Shown here one piece after another: positions 1 to 8,760 of a stretch of DNA of 64,000 nt. The stretch's first letter is position 1, and the number at the start of each line of letters is the position of its first letter. The notes beneath the pieces were generated by a model. The model did no database searches, was not told where the DNA came from, and saw nothing but the letters and a program-made list of their open reading frames with translations. Position numbers and translations under genes: made by a program. Origin of the DNA: CAVZBW01 sp963778465. GTDB lineage: Bacteria; Actinomycetota; Acidimicrobiia; Acidimicrobiales; RAAP-2. The stretch is taken from assembly GCA_963778465.1 (NCBI GenBank), contig CAVZUK010000003.1, positions 1 through 64,000 of the forward strand. The letters are read 5' to 3'.

Positions 1-3
1 CAG

Positions 4-78
4 CGCGCTCGGAGGGACTCGAACCCCCAACCTTCTGATCCGTAGTCAGATGCTCTATCCAAATTGAGCTACGAGCGC
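4..78 (-). tRNA. tRNA-Arg (ACG)
   Basis: Reverse-strand tRNA cloverleaf. The acceptor strands (bases 72-78 and 5-11) pair over seven bases, the D stem is GCTC/GAGC, and the anticodon stem TCTGA/TCAGA encloses loop CTACGGA, which gives anticodon ACG (Arg; A34 is normally edited to inosine). The T arm carries the usual TTCGAGT loop. CCA is not encoded. No neighbouring tRNA is visible. Confidence 0.95.
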
Positions 79-205
79 AGCACCGGGGCGCCCACGATCA
101 CGATCACGGTCGTCCACAGCAGCTAGCCAGTGTAGACGCAACCGAATTGCCGGCGAGACCGCCCGCATTCGCCGGCCTCCCCGCTCTGGAAGCGTCCTAG
201 GGTTC

Positions 206-958
206 GTGTACGTTTGGCGGATCACCGATCTCGCCAGCCCCCCTTCCGAGCGAGCGGAGGCATCCCCACCCGAAGCGGCCCCAGACGGCCATCACGGGGT
301 CATCCACCTCCCACACCCACTCGGCGCGCTGCGTCACTCGATCCCGGCCCTGGTCGAGGGGGTGATCGGTCCGTTCGCCGTCTTCTACGTCGTCCTGGTG
401 ATCTGGGGATTCCGGGGGGCGCTGATCGGGGGCCTGGCTTGGTCGTACGCCGCGATCGCGGCCCGGCTCGTTCGCCACGAGCGGCCATCGGGCACGCTGA
501 TCCTGGGCGCGGCACTCCTCTCCGTCCGCACCGTGATCTCGTTCATCACCGGCAGCGAGATCCTCTACTTCGCCCAGCCCACCCTCGGCACCTGCGCCGT
601 CGCCCTCCTGTTCCTCGGCTCCGCCCTGATCGGGAGGCCCTTCATCGAGCGGCTGGCCAGGGACTACTGCCCGCTTGACCCAGCCGTCGTCGCCCGCCCC
701 GCGGTGCGCCGGTTCTTCGTCCAGATCTCGCTCCTGTGGGCGGTCGTGCTGCTGAGCAATGCCGGCTTCGTCATGTGGCTGCTCTTCTCCTCGTCGCTCC
801 ACGCCTTCGTCGTCGAGCGCACCGCCGTCAGCTGGACGCTGACCGGCGTCGGCATCGTCGTGTCGACGGCCTGGTTCGTCCGGACAATGCGCCGCGACGG
901 GATCGCCGTGCGCTTTGGTGGCCACCCCAAGGCGGCCACCGCAACCGTCCAGCGCTGA
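206..958 (+). CDS. VC0807-like integral membrane protein
   Basis: A 250-residue inner-membrane protein with a hydrophilic N-terminus of about 40 residues and then five or six hydrophobic segments from about residue 48 to 225. The middle resembles the VC0807 family of uncharacterised membrane proteins: an aliphatic stretch ending in GSALIGRPFIERLARDY, where G-R-P-F followed by a basic helix is typical. The start is a GTG with no strong ribosome-binding site. It converges with the enoyl-CoA hydratase gene that follows and looks monocistronic. Family placement is by pattern recognition; the function is unknown. Confidence 0.7.
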   Translation: MYVWRITDLASPPSERAEASPPEAAPDGHHGVIHLPHPLGALRHSIPALVEGVIGPFAVFYVVLVIWGFRGALIGGLAWSYAAIAARLVRHERPSGTLILGAALLSVRTVISFITGSEILYFAQPTLGTCAVALLFLGSALIGRPFIERLARDYCPLDPAVVARPAVRRFFVQISLLWAVVLLSNAGFVMWLLFSSSLHAFVVERTAVSWTLTGVGIVVSTAWFVRTMRRDGIAVRFGGHPKAATATVQR

Positions 959-1006
959 CCGACCGGCGCGCCTCGCCGGCGCGCGCGATCCCCTCCCGCC
1001 CCTGAG

Positions 1007-1861
1007 TCAGGTCTCGAGGTCCGCCGGGTAGTCCACGGTCACCCGGAGCTCGAACCGGGGGGGCCGGCGCTCGAGGAAGGCCATCACGCCCTCGACGGCG
1101 TCGGCCCGACCCATCACGTGGTGGTGGAGCTCGGTCTCGGCCTCGCCCACCCAGGCCCGGTCGCGCTCCATGCCCTTCCACAAGATGTACTTGGAGAGGG
1201 CGACCGACATCGGTGCGACGTTCTGCGCGATGTCCCGGGCCGCCTCGAGCGCCTCGGGCAGGACCTCGTCGGACGGCAGGCAACGGCTGGCCAGGCCGAG
1301 GGCCGCCGCTTCGCGGCCGTCGATCATTCGCCCCGTGAGGAGCAGGTCGGCGGCGGTCGCCAGGCCGGCGATCCGTGAGAGCGTCCAGTGCGAGTAGGCG
1401 TCGGGAAGGACACCACGGCGTACCTGGACGATCCCGAGCTTCGCGTCCTCGGCGACGAAACGCAGATCGCACTGGAGGGCGAGGGTGAACCCGAGCCCGA
1501 CGGCGTGGCCGTTGATGGCGGCGATCACCGGCTTGCGCACCTCCCAGGCCGGCGGCTCCACGGCGGCCGCCCGGAACGTCGGTTCCTCGACCCGGGCAAA
1601 GGTCGCGCCGCCCGACGACATGTCGGCGCCCGCGCAGAAGGCCGGGGGCGTGCCGGTCACCACCACCACACGGACGTCGTCGTCGGCGTCGCATTGGCGG
1701 TAGTAGGCACCGAGGGAGGCACCCATCTCCCCGGAGAATGCGTTGCGCACCTCGGGCCGGTTGAGGGTCAGGACGGCGACGCCGTCCTCGAAGCGGTAGA
1801 GGACGGGCGCCGCCTCCGGTGCGGTGGCGGGGGCGGTGCCGGGATCCGGGTCGGCGCTCAC
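1007..1861 (-). CDS. enoyl-CoA hydratase/isomerase family protein
   Basis: A 284-residue crotonase-fold protein. The CoA/oxyanion segment PPAFCAGADMSSGG lies near residue 73, and the second glycine-rich element GHAVGLGFTLALQCDLRF near 118. At the position where hydratases have the catalytic P-E (as in F-G-x-P-E) the sequence reads LGIVQVRRGVLP, so the usual general-acid glutamate looks replaced by glutamine. A plain hydratase reaction is therefore not assured; an isomerase, hydrolase or other crotonase activity is possible. It is the last gene of a three-gene operon, and its start overlaps the stop of the F420-dependent oxidoreductase by 4 bp. Confidence 0.88.
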   Translation of the reverse strand: MSADPDPGTAPATAPEAAPVLYRFEDGVAVLTLNRPEVRNAFSGEMGASLGAYYRQCDADDDVRVVVVTGTPPAFCAGADMSSGGATFARVEEPTFRAAAVEPPAWEVRKPVIAAINGHAVGLGFTLALQCDLRFVAEDAKLGIVQVRRGVLPDAYSHWTLSRIAGLATAADLLLTGRMIDGREAAALGLASRCLPSDEVLPEALEAARDIAQNVAPMSVALSKYILWKGMERDRAWVGEAETELHHHVMGRADAVEGVMAFLERRPPRFELRVTVDYPADLET

Positions 1862-2889
1862 GGTCGCGACGAGCGATCCTTGATGGCCACCGCAAGCTCC
1901 GCGATGGCGTCATCGCCGACCGGGTAGCCGGGGAAGTAGCAGCAGACCCGTTGCGCCGCCGGGTAGAAGCGCTCGACGATCCCCGACGCGCACTCCTGCG
2001 GAGTGCCGACGACCGCGAGGGTCTCCACCATCTCGTCGTCGATCAATCGTCCCATCTCCGCCCACTGGCCGCGCTTGGAGAGGGCGTTGAGCTCCGGTTG
2101 AAGGTCCTCCCAGCCCTCGACCTCGAGCACGGGGCGGTAGGCGGGGGTGGAGCCGTAGAAGGCGAGCAGGGTGCGCACGCCGTTGCGGGCGGCCTCGAGC
2201 TCCTGGTCGCTATGGCCCGTGGCGACGATGGCCTCGGCGATCACCTCGACGTCGCCGTCGCCGCGCCCCGCCGCCGCCTTGCCCCGCTCGATGGCCGGGA
2301 TCGTGCGCTCGGCGAAGTGCCGCGCGCTGTTGAAGGGCATGACCAGGATCCCGTCGCCGACCTCGGCGGCCATCTCGGTCATCCGGGGGCCGAGCGATCC
2401 GACGAGCACCGGCGGCGACCCGTAGGGGTTGGGGCCCGGGTCGAAGTTGGGCGGCATCAGCGTGTGCATCGTGAAGTCGCCCCGGAAGTCGAGGCGGGTT
2501 CGGTCCTGCCAGCTCGCGAAGATGGCGTGGATGGCCGCCACCATCTCGCGCATGCGATCGACGGGGCGGGACCACTGCGCCCCGTACCGGCGCTCGACGT
2601 GCACCCGGATCTGGGAGCCGAGCCCGAGACGGAAGCGACCCTTGGAGAGGAGCTGGAGGTCGTTGGCGGCATAGGCCAGGTGCAGCGGGCTGCGGGGGAA
2701 CGCGATGGCCACGTTGGTCATGAGCTCGAGGTCGGTCAACCCGGCGGCGAGGACGAGCGGGAAGAAGACGTCGTGAGCGTTCTCGAAGCTGAACACCCCG
2801 TCGACGCCCAACGCCGCGAGCTCGCGTGCACGCTCCGCCGCCCCCATCGGTTCGGTCGTCAGCATGACGTCGACCGCCAAGGGTGCCAT
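1858..2889 (-). CDS. LLM-class F420-dependent oxidoreductase
   Basis: A 343-residue luciferase-like TIM-barrel enzyme expected to use coenzyme F420. Landmarks are the N-terminal barrel strand with LGVDGVFSFENAHD, the strand LELMTNVAIAFPRSP, and the segment LLSKGRFRLGLGSQ typical of actinobacterial LLM enzymes (the group usually labelled TIGR03617). The substrate is unknown. It lies directly after the acyl-CoA ligase (adjacent bases) and overlaps the crotonase gene by 4 bp, so the three probably act in one pathway on a CoA-activated acid. Confidence 0.9.
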   Translation of the reverse strand: MAPLAVDVMLTTEPMGAAERARELAALGVDGVFSFENAHDVFFPLVLAAGLTDLELMTNVAIAFPRSPLHLAYAANDLQLLSKGRFRLGLGSQIRVHVERRYGAQWSRPVDRMREMVAAIHAIFASWQDRTRLDFRGDFTMHTLMPPNFDPGPNPYGSPPVLVGSLGPRMTEMAAEVGDGILVMPFNSARHFAERTIPAIERGKAAAGRGDGDVEVIAEAIVATGHSDQELEAARNGVRTLLAFYGSTPAYRPVLEVEGWEDLQPELNALSKRGQWAEMGRLIDDEMVETLAVVGTPQECASGIVERFYPAAQRVCCYFPGYPVGDDAIAELAVAIKDRSSRP

Positions 2890-4476
2890 CTAGTGCACCT
2901 GACGCTCGGACTCGGCCCAGTAGCGGGCTCGCAGCGCCTTCTTGTCCGGCTTTCCGAGCGGGCTCACGGGGATGGCGTCCACGACGTCGACCGACTTGGG
3001 CGCGTGCACGGCACCCTTGCGTTCCTTCACGAGGGCCATGAGCGCGTCGGCGTCGATGGTGGCGCCGGGCCGGGCCACCACCACGGCTTTGACCGCCTCG
3101 CCCCACTTGTCGTCGGGCACCCCGATCACCGCGGCGGCGGACACGTCGGGGTGGCTGCCGAGCACGTCCTCCACCTCACGGGGAAACACGTTGAAGCCCC
3201 CCGAGACGATCATGTCCTTCTTGCGATCGACGATGGTCAGGTAGCCCTCCGAGTCCGCCCGCGCCACGTCGCCGGTGTGCAGCCAGCCGTGTGCCAGCGT
3301 CTCCTCGGTCTGCTCGGGCTTGTTCCAGTAGCCCTGCATCACGAGCGGTCCCCGGACGCAGATCTCGCCGGGTTCGCCGTCGGGCACCTCCTCGCCCTGG
3401 TCGTCGAGGAGAGCCACGTCGAGCCAGGGCACCGGCCGGCCGCACGTGGCCAGTCGCTCCAAGTTGCCCGGGTCGTGCTCGTCCTTTCGCAGGACGGTGA
3501 TGGTCATCGGGCACTCGGCCTGCCCGTAGTACTGGAAGAAGATCGGCCCGAGCCGCTCGATGCCTTCTTTGAGCCGCGTGGGGGACATGGCGGCGGCGCC
3601 GTAGAAGATGGTCTCGAGACTCGAGAGGTCCGTGGTCTCGAGCTTGGGGTGGTCGAGCAGCGTGTAGATCATGGTCGGCACGAGCATCGTGGCGGTGATC
3701 CGGTAGCGCTCGATGGTCTCGAGCACCTTTCCCGGGTCGAAGCCCGGCAGCACGACGATCGAGCCGCCGAGCAGCAGGGTGGGCACGAAGAACGCGGCGC
3801 CGGCATGACTGAGCGGGGTGCAGATCAAAAAGCGCGTCTCGCTCGGCCATTCCCAGGCCGCCATCTGGATGCTGGCCATCGTGGCACCGCTGCGGTAGGT
3901 GCCCATGACGCCCTTGGGCTTCCCCGTCGTGCCGCCGGTGTAGGCCAGCCCCGCGACGTCGTCGGGGTTGACGTCCGGCGGGCGCAGGCGCTCGGGTGCG
4001 TAGGGCGCGGCGGACTCCATGAGGTCCTCCCCGAGCTCCGTCGGGCCGAGTGCGAGCAGCCTCTTCAGGCTCGGGACCCGCTCGAGCAGCTGGCCGGCGC
4101 GCTCCTGGAAAGAGGCGGGGTCGAAGATCAGCGTCTCGATGCCCGCGTCCTCGAGCACGTAGGCCTGGTCGTCGAGGGACCCCATGGGGTGAAGCGACGT
4201 CACGCGGCAGCCGGCGACCATGTTGGCCCCCATCGCCATCAACACCTCGGGGCGGTTGAGGGCCAGCATGCCGACGGGGCTGCCCCGGCCGATCCCCCAC
4301 GTGGCATAGGCCTGGACCAGCCGGCTGATCTGATCCCGGAGCTGGCGGGAGGTGAGCACCTCGTCACCGAGGTAGACCGCCGGGCGGTCCGGGTGGAGGT
4401 CGAGCGCCCGGATCAGCAGGTCGGGCAGGCCTGCGGGCCGGTGGAGCGAGGCCGGTAGTTGATCGTCGTGCGGCAT
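2890..4476 (-). CDS. AMP-dependent acyl-CoA synthetase/ligase
   Basis: A 528-residue ANL-superfamily ligase that would adenylate a carboxylic acid and transfer it to CoA. Visible core motifs are YTGGTTGKPKGVMG (P-loop-like A3) near residue 177, YYGQAECPMTI (A5) near 318, the hinge motif IVDRKKDMIVSGGFNVFP (A8) near 415, and the C-terminal catalytic lysine region SPLGKPDKKALR near 508. Length matches medium- or long-chain fatty-acyl-CoA ligases. It is the first gene of the operon with the LLM oxidoreductase and crotonase. The acyl substrate cannot be read from sequence. Confidence 0.93.
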   Translation of the reverse strand: MPHDDQLPASLHRPAGLPDLLIRALDLHPDRPAVYLGDEVLTSRQLRDQISRLVQAYATWGIGRGSPVGMLALNRPEVLMAMGANMVAGCRVTSLHPMGSLDDQAYVLEDAGIETLIFDPASFQERAGQLLERVPSLKRLLALGPTELGEDLMESAAPYAPERLRPPDVNPDDVAGLAYTGGTTGKPKGVMGTYRSGATMASIQMAAWEWPSETRFLICTPLSHAGAAFFVPTLLLGGSIVVLPGFDPGKVLETIERYRITATMLVPTMIYTLLDHPKLETTDLSSLETIFYGAAAMSPTRLKEGIERLGPIFFQYYGQAECPMTITVLRKDEHDPGNLERLATCGRPVPWLDVALLDDQGEEVPDGEPGEICVRGPLVMQGYWNKPEQTEETLAHGWLHTGDVARADSEGYLTIVDRKKDMIVSGGFNVFPREVEDVLGSHPDVSAAAVIGVPDDKWGEAVKAVVVARPGATIDADALMALVKERKGAVHAPKSVDVVDAIPVSPLGKPDKKALRARYWAESERQVH

Positions 4477-4538
4477 GCGACGACGTTACGACCTGACGTC
4501 CCGTCACGGGAATTCGGTTCGACAGGAGGGAAGACGCA

Positions 4539-4578
4539 GGACGGAGCCCCGGGAACCAATGTCCCGGGGCCCCCGTCC
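4539..4578 (-). terminator. hairpin terminator after the secreted repeat protein
   Basis: A near-perfect inverted repeat of about 18 bp per arm (GGACGGAGCCCCGGGAAC against GTCCCGGGGCCCCCGTCC) with a 4-base loop, about 30 bp downstream of the stop at 4609 on the reverse strand. There is no clear T-run, so this would be a GC-rich actinobacterial terminator without a U-tract. Confidence 0.65.
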
Positions 4579-4608
4579 TTTGGATCCAGCTAGGTCCTCT
4601 GTGTGCGA

Positions 4609-5439
4609 CTAGATCTTCGGCTTGACCGAGATCGGCGATGCACACTGCCCCACCGCGAACCCAGCGACGACGTTCGGAGGTGCGCCCGAGTCGCCGAATT
4701 GCACGGCTGGAGAGTTGTTCAGGCAGACCATGTTCTGCGTGACGTCGTTGTTCAACAGCTCGTCCGCGTCGGGGTCGGCCAGCGTGTTGTTGCTGAAGTT
4801 GGCGTTGCCTCCGACCTGGTTCCGCAGCGCGCCCAGCCAGCACGACTGCAGGCCGAGGACGCTGAGGTTCCCCCGGATGGTGTTGTTCTCGAAGTCACCG
4901 TAGGCGGGCGAGCCCGCAAGGTTGGGATCGGTATCGAACAACGGTGGCGAATCGCAGGTGACGCCTCCCCCACCGCCGGTGACCGTGGCGTTCCCGCCGA
5001 TGGTCACGCCGTGCACGACGACCGCAAGGGCGTTGACCGCAGAGAGGCTCCCACCGACGGAATCGTTGGTGCTGTCCTCGCAGATCGACGGGCTGCATCC
5101 CAGCGCGAGCCCCGCACCCTGGCCGACGGTGACGTTTCCGGAGACGTACACGTCGCCGGGCAGCGCGCTCCCGGGCCCGCCCGAAGGTGGCGACACCGCA
5201 TCGAGCAACGACCCCGGCGCGAGCGTCAGGTTCCCGTGGATCGTCACCGCACCGCTCGGCACATAGCACGTCCCCGCCACCGTCACCGAGCCGTACGTGC
5301 CGGGTGCGATCACCCCGCCGTGGCAGGTATAGGCCACGGGTTGCAATGCCCCTGCGGTGGCAGCTCCCACCCCCAGGAAACCGACGGCCACGCTGAAGCC
5401 ACCCAGCAGTGCCGCCGGCACGATTCGATGAAGTCTCAT
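4609..5439 (-). CDS. secreted G-N-x-T/S-V repeat protein (beta-helix-like)
   Basis: A 276-residue exported protein of unknown function. From the chosen ATG it has a basic start (MRLHRI), a hydrophobic signal segment and a likely cleavage site after GAATAGA. The mature part carries at least five short repeats built on G-N-[LVA]-[TSN] (IHGNLTL, VSGNVTV, IGGNATV, IRGNLSV, VGGNANF) spaced by glycine-rich turns, as in right-handed beta-helix or bactofilin-like stacks. Several cysteines suggest extracellular disulfides. A ribosome-binding site (GGAGAGG) precedes this ATG; a longer reading to 5586 lacks one and would bury the signal peptide. Confidence 0.75.
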   Translation of the reverse strand: MRLHRIVPAALLGGFSVAVGFLGVGAATAGALQPVAYTCHGGVIAPGTYGSVTVAGTCYVPSGAVTIHGNLTLAPGSLLDAVSPPSGGPGSALPGDVYVSGNVTVGQGAGLALGCSPSICEDSTNDSVGGSLSAVNALAVVVHGVTIGGNATVTGGGGGVTCDSPPLFDTDPNLAGSPAYGDFENNTIRGNLSVLGLQSCWLGALRNQVGGNANFSNNTLADPDADELLNNDVTQNMVCLNNSPAVQFGDSGAPPNVVAGFAVGQCASPISVKPKI

Positions 5440-5739
5440 CCGATACCGCCCTCTCCAATCCGGTACTTCGGTCCAGCGGAGCACCTGGACCCCCGCCAGA
5501 AGTACGAACTGGCTACCTCCACCCGGAGCCAAAAGGTCCACCCGACCCCGCCCTCTCAGGATCCTCACAGGTTGACCGAAAGTCAATACGGAATTGTCCG
5601 TATGGCTCAGCGCTGGTGGCTCAGCGCTGGTGGCTCAGCGCTGGTGGCTCAGTGCTGGTGGCCCAGTGCTGGTGGCTCAGCGCTAGGCGAATCGGTGCGG
5701 GATGGCTTGGCCCGGCTTGATTCCGGCCGGCAACTGGCG
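5440..5739. repeat. intergenic region with six 14-bp tandem repeats (5603-5686)
   Basis: This 300-bp gap holds six direct copies of a 14-bp unit, TGGCTCAGCGCTGG, end to end from 5603 to 5686. Copies 4 and 5 have CAGTGCTG in place of the 8-bp palindrome CAGCGCTG, copy 5 also has GGCCC for GGCTC, and copy 6 ends in AG. The array lies about 165 bp upstream of the secreted-protein start and just beyond the stop of the SnoaL-like gene. It encodes nothing convincing. It could be a simple satellite or a multi-site operator. Confidence 0.85.
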
Positions 5740-6228
5740 TCAGACCTCGGGGATGGCGATCAGGAGGTGATGCGTCAGCTCACCGGTCAGGTCCACGATG
5801 ATGTGCTTGGAGACGATCCGCCAGCTCTGTTCCCGCAGCTCGAAGCGGTGGCGGTAGCGCCCTGCGACGATCGGCTGGAGCGAGACGTGACCGGGGACCG
5901 ACTGGAAGACGGTGAAGTACGACCGCGAGGACGCCGCCGAGGGGCCGTCCAGCTCGACCATCACGTTGGTCATCACGTGCTTGGTCTTGGGGGTTCCGTC
6001 GTCGGGGTACCGCCGCGTGGTGCCGGTGTACATCTCGAGCACCTGGTCCCGCCCCCTCGCCACGAGGTCCCCGTGCTCCACGGTGATCTCGGCGTCGTCC
6101 AAGAGGTCGCCGACCCCCTCGAAGTCACCGAGGTCGATGAGCTCCGCATAGCGATAGATCAGCTGGGCGCACGAGACTCGCGGATCTTCCACGATGGGGA
6201 CACCTCCTGTCCGGTTGCTGTCGGTCAC
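5740..6228 (-). CDS. SnoaL/NTF2-like family protein
   Basis: A 162-residue single-domain protein of the SnoaL-like (NTF2) cone fold. The N-terminal helix segment IYRYAELIDLGDFEGVGDLL, the following DAEITVEHG strand and the C-terminal strands (QSWRIVSKHIIVDL) are typical of this family of small ketosteroid-isomerase/dehydratase-like proteins. No catalytic residues can be assigned with certainty and the substrate is unknown. It lies 66 bp downstream of the polyphosphate glucokinase gene on the same strand and may share its transcript. Confidence 0.8.
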   Translation of the reverse strand: MTDSNRTGGVPIVEDPRVSCAQLIYRYAELIDLGDFEGVGDLLDDAEITVEHGDLVARGRDQVLEMYTGTTRRYPDDGTPKTKHVMTNVMVELDGPSAASSRSYFTVFQSVPGHVSLQPIVAGRYRHRFELREQSWRIVSKHIIVDLTGELTHHLLIAIPEV

Positions 6229-6294
6229 CGTCGGACGCGTCGTGACCGGCTGGGATCTGCGGCGAAGGGCGCGTCGGGATGGCCCCCGGCCGCG

Positions 6295-7110
6295 TCAGAG
6301 GCCGAGCTGGACCCTGTCCCACAACCTGATGCCTCCGAGGATCCCTGCGGAGTTGTCGACGATGGTCACGCGATCGAGCAGCTCCCCCAGCTCGTCCAAC
6401 TTGACCCGCTTGGCGTTGCCGCCGCCGAGGTACAGGTGGTCGAAGAAGAGGAGCGAATCCAGCTGCACCACGGCCTTCCGTACCCGCCGGTTCCACCGGT
6501 GGTCGCCGATCTCCTTGCGGATCCGCTCACCGAGTTGCTCGTTGTATGTCTCCGCCTTGCGGAACGGCTGGTGCGCGAACTCCATGTGGGGCAGCAGGCT
6601 CCCGTCGAGGAAGAGGGCGGTGCCAAAGCCCGTCCCGAGCGTGATCACGAGCTCGAGACCCTTCCCGTCGGCCACTGCGGCTCCCTGGATGTCGGCGTCG
6701 TTGGCGACGCGCGCCGGGAGGTTGAGCGCTGCGCTCAGCGCACCGGCTAGGTCGAACTCGTGCCACGCCTTCTCCAGGTCGTGGTCGATCGGCGAGCCCG
6801 GACCCTTGGAAGCGGAGAAGTGGGGCACGCTGAGGATGCGCCCGCGCCGCACCATCCCGGGGAAGCCGGCCGAGATGCGGTCGGCCCTCGGGAGCGGGGC
6901 GACCAGGTTGACCAGCGTGGGCACCATGCCGCCCTTGCCGTCGGGCGGCATCGGATAGGTGGTCGGCACCCGGACGCGGTCGGCCACCATCGCACCGTTG
7001 GCATCGAGCACCGATGCCTTGAGGCCCGTGCCGCCGATGTCGATCGCCAGCGTGAAGGGTCTGGTCGGCTCGCTCTCCGTGGCGGGGCTGGACATCGCCG
7101 GCGTGCTCAC
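6295..7110 (-). CDS. ppgK: polyphosphate glucokinase (ROK family)
   Basis: A ROK-fold sugar kinase of about 271 residues. The phosphate-1 motif LAIDIGGTGLKASVLD lies near the N-terminus, followed by GFPGMVRRG, the sugar-binding segment NDADIQGAAV and the phosphate-2 loop LGTGFGTALFLDG. The D-I-G-G-T-G-x-K signature and compact length are those of actinobacterial polyphosphate/ATP glucokinases, which make glucose-6-phosphate. The start may be the GTG used here or the in-frame ATG 15 bp inside it at 7095. It sits 87 bp behind the conjugation operon; no functional link is implied. Confidence 0.88.
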   Translation of the reverse strand: MSTPAMSSPATESEPTRPFTLAIDIGGTGLKASVLDANGAMVADRVRVPTTYPMPPDGKGGMVPTLVNLVAPLPRADRISAGFPGMVRRGRILSVPHFSASKGPGSPIDHDLEKAWHEFDLAGALSAALNLPARVANDADIQGAAVADGKGLELVITLGTGFGTALFLDGSLLPHMEFAHQPFRKAETYNEQLGERIRKEIGDHRWNRRVRKAVVQLDSLLFFDHLYLGGGNAKRVKLDELGELLDRVTIVDNSAGILGGIRLWDRVQLGL

Positions 7111-7197
7111 GCCCCGCACTGTACCGCCAGACCATCGCCACGACCGGCTCTCGACCGCGCCCACCGGGTGTGCTCGGGATCTCGGTGGTTGCCGAGC

Positions 7198-8760
7198 TCA
7201 AGGGCTGTTCCCGGCGGGACCCTCCGGGGTTCCTCCGACCCCCCGCAGGTCGGGGTCCCGCCACCACGGTCGCAGCCCGAGACGCACCGGCGGCAGCGAG
7301 CCGTAGACGAGGACACCGGACCGGGGAGGCATGCGCCGGAGGGCGTCGCCCGGCAGGAGCGGCCGCGGGGCGGGGGCCATCGTGACCGCCCGGCCCCCCG
7401 CAGGGTCTCGGGTGATCGAAGGGACCAGTCGATGCTCCTCTCCGATGAGCTGGCTCGCATGGTCGAGCGTGGCCGGATCCGAGATGCCGGCCAAGAAGAT
7501 CTTGGCCCGGTGGTTGTTCACCACGGTCGCCGAGCGCACCCCGTATCGGGCGGAGATCTGTGCGAGGTCCTGCCAGACCGTGACCAACTGGACCCCGTGC
7601 CCGGCGCAAGTCGCGGCGAGTCCGTCGAGCTCTGCCAGCGGCGCGATGTTCGCGGCCTCGTCGAGCACGACGAGCAACGGAGGATCGATGGGGCGCCCCA
7701 GGCGAGCCGAGCGGGTGAAGGCGGTCTGCACCACGTCCTTGACCACCGCAGTGAAGAGGCCCACGAGTCGCCGCTGGTCGTGCGCGGGCGCGCAGACGTA
7801 CAGCGTGTGCTCGCCCTCGAGGAGCGCCTCCGGGTCGACGTCCGGCGCGGGGGCGCCGACGACGGAGCGGTCACAGGGAGCCACGTCGGCAAAGGGCTCG
7901 AGGACGGACTCAGCGGTCGTGTACACCGAGCTGCGCTGACGCTCCTCGCGCAGCCAGTTGGCCCGGGCCGCCTGCAGGGCCTCGGTCGAGTCGGACCCCT
8001 CCAAGAGCTCCATCACCTCGCCGACCTCCTGGGTGTCCACCCACCGCAGGACGTCGGCCATGCTGCGCCCGCCGACCGAGGCCGCGAAGAGCAACGGGGC
8101 AAGCAACTTCGCCGCCATGGAGTACCAGAACTCCCCGTCCGGCGTCGTCGCTCCCGATCGACCCGACTCGGTCATGTCGGCCGCGATCCGCCGCGCCCCG
8201 TTCCAGGTGGCCGCCACGCGCAGCGGCGACCAGGTGTCGGGGGGAAGACCCGTCACCTGGGAGGGATCGACGCACCACACCCGCCCGCACCTGCGACGCC
8301 ACGACACGGTGTCGCGCAGGAGGTCCGTCTTGACGGACGCCGCCAGCACGGGGCCCCGCCAGCCAAGGATCGCGGGCACGGCGAGGCACGTGGTCTTCCC
8401 GCTTTGGGTCGGCCCGATGATGGCGACCGACTGGGCGACCTCGGTGGCGAGGGAGCAGCCGCTCGGTCGGCCTTGCGCGCCGAGCACCACCCCGAGCGTC
8501 ATGCGGCCCGGTGCGCCGGCGCCCAAGAGGGGTCCGAGGTCGGCCCTCCTCGCCCAACGGGCGCCCGGCGGCGCGCCGGCAGGGGCCCCGCCGAGCGGTC
8601 CGCCGGCGCCGAGCATCTCGCGGGCGGTCTGCCACCAGCCCGCGACCGACGGGCCCAACCCGGTGCCCTTGGCACCCCGGGCGCGCTCGGGCCTCCCGAG
8701 GGTCGCGACGAGCACCAGGAGCAGGGCCACCAGGAGCAGGCCGATCGACGGCAGCGTCAC
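7198..8760 (-). CDS. VirD4/TraG-type type IV coupling protein
   Basis: A 520-residue membrane-anchored ATPase that would link DNA (or protein) substrate to a type IV secretion channel. One transmembrane helix lies at about residues 4-22, the Walker A loop is GPTQSGKTTC near residue 115, and Walker B is PPLLVVLDEAANIAP near 360. The GTG start overlaps the stop of the VirB4 gene by 4 bp (GTGA), showing translational coupling. Reading further upstream would run into the previous gene. It is the last gene of the five-gene operon. No relaxase is encoded nearby. Confidence 0.9.
   Translation of the reverse strand: MTLPSIGLLLVALLLVLVATLGRPERARGAKGTGLGPSVAGWWQTAREMLGAGGPLGGAPAGAPPGARWARRADLGPLLGAGAPGRMTLGVVLGAQGRPSGCSLATEVAQSVAIIGPTQSGKTTCLAVPAILGWRGPVLAASVKTDLLRDTVSWRRRCGRVWCVDPSQVTGLPPDTWSPLRVAATWNGARRIAADMTESGRSGATTPDGEFWYSMAAKLLAPLLFAASVGGRSMADVLRWVDTQEVGEVMELLEGSDSTEALQAARANWLREERQRSSVYTTAESVLEPFADVAPCDRSVVGAPAPDVDPEALLEGEHTLYVCAPAHDQRRLVGLFTAVVKDVVQTAFTRSARLGRPIDPPLLVVLDEAANIAPLAELDGLAATCAGHGVQLVTVWQDLAQISARYGVRSATVVNNHRAKIFLAGISDPATLDHASQLIGEEHRLVPSITRDPAGGRAVTMAPAPRPLLPGDALRRMPPRSGVLVYGSLPPVRLGLRPWWRDPDLRGVGGTPEGPAGNSP

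Noticed and set aside
1819..4458. 879-codon open frame on the plus strand opposite the LLM oxidoreductase and acyl-CoA ligase genes
   Set aside because: It is antisense to genes with clear motifs and has the Arg/Gly/His-rich composition produced by high-GC third positions. No domain is visible.
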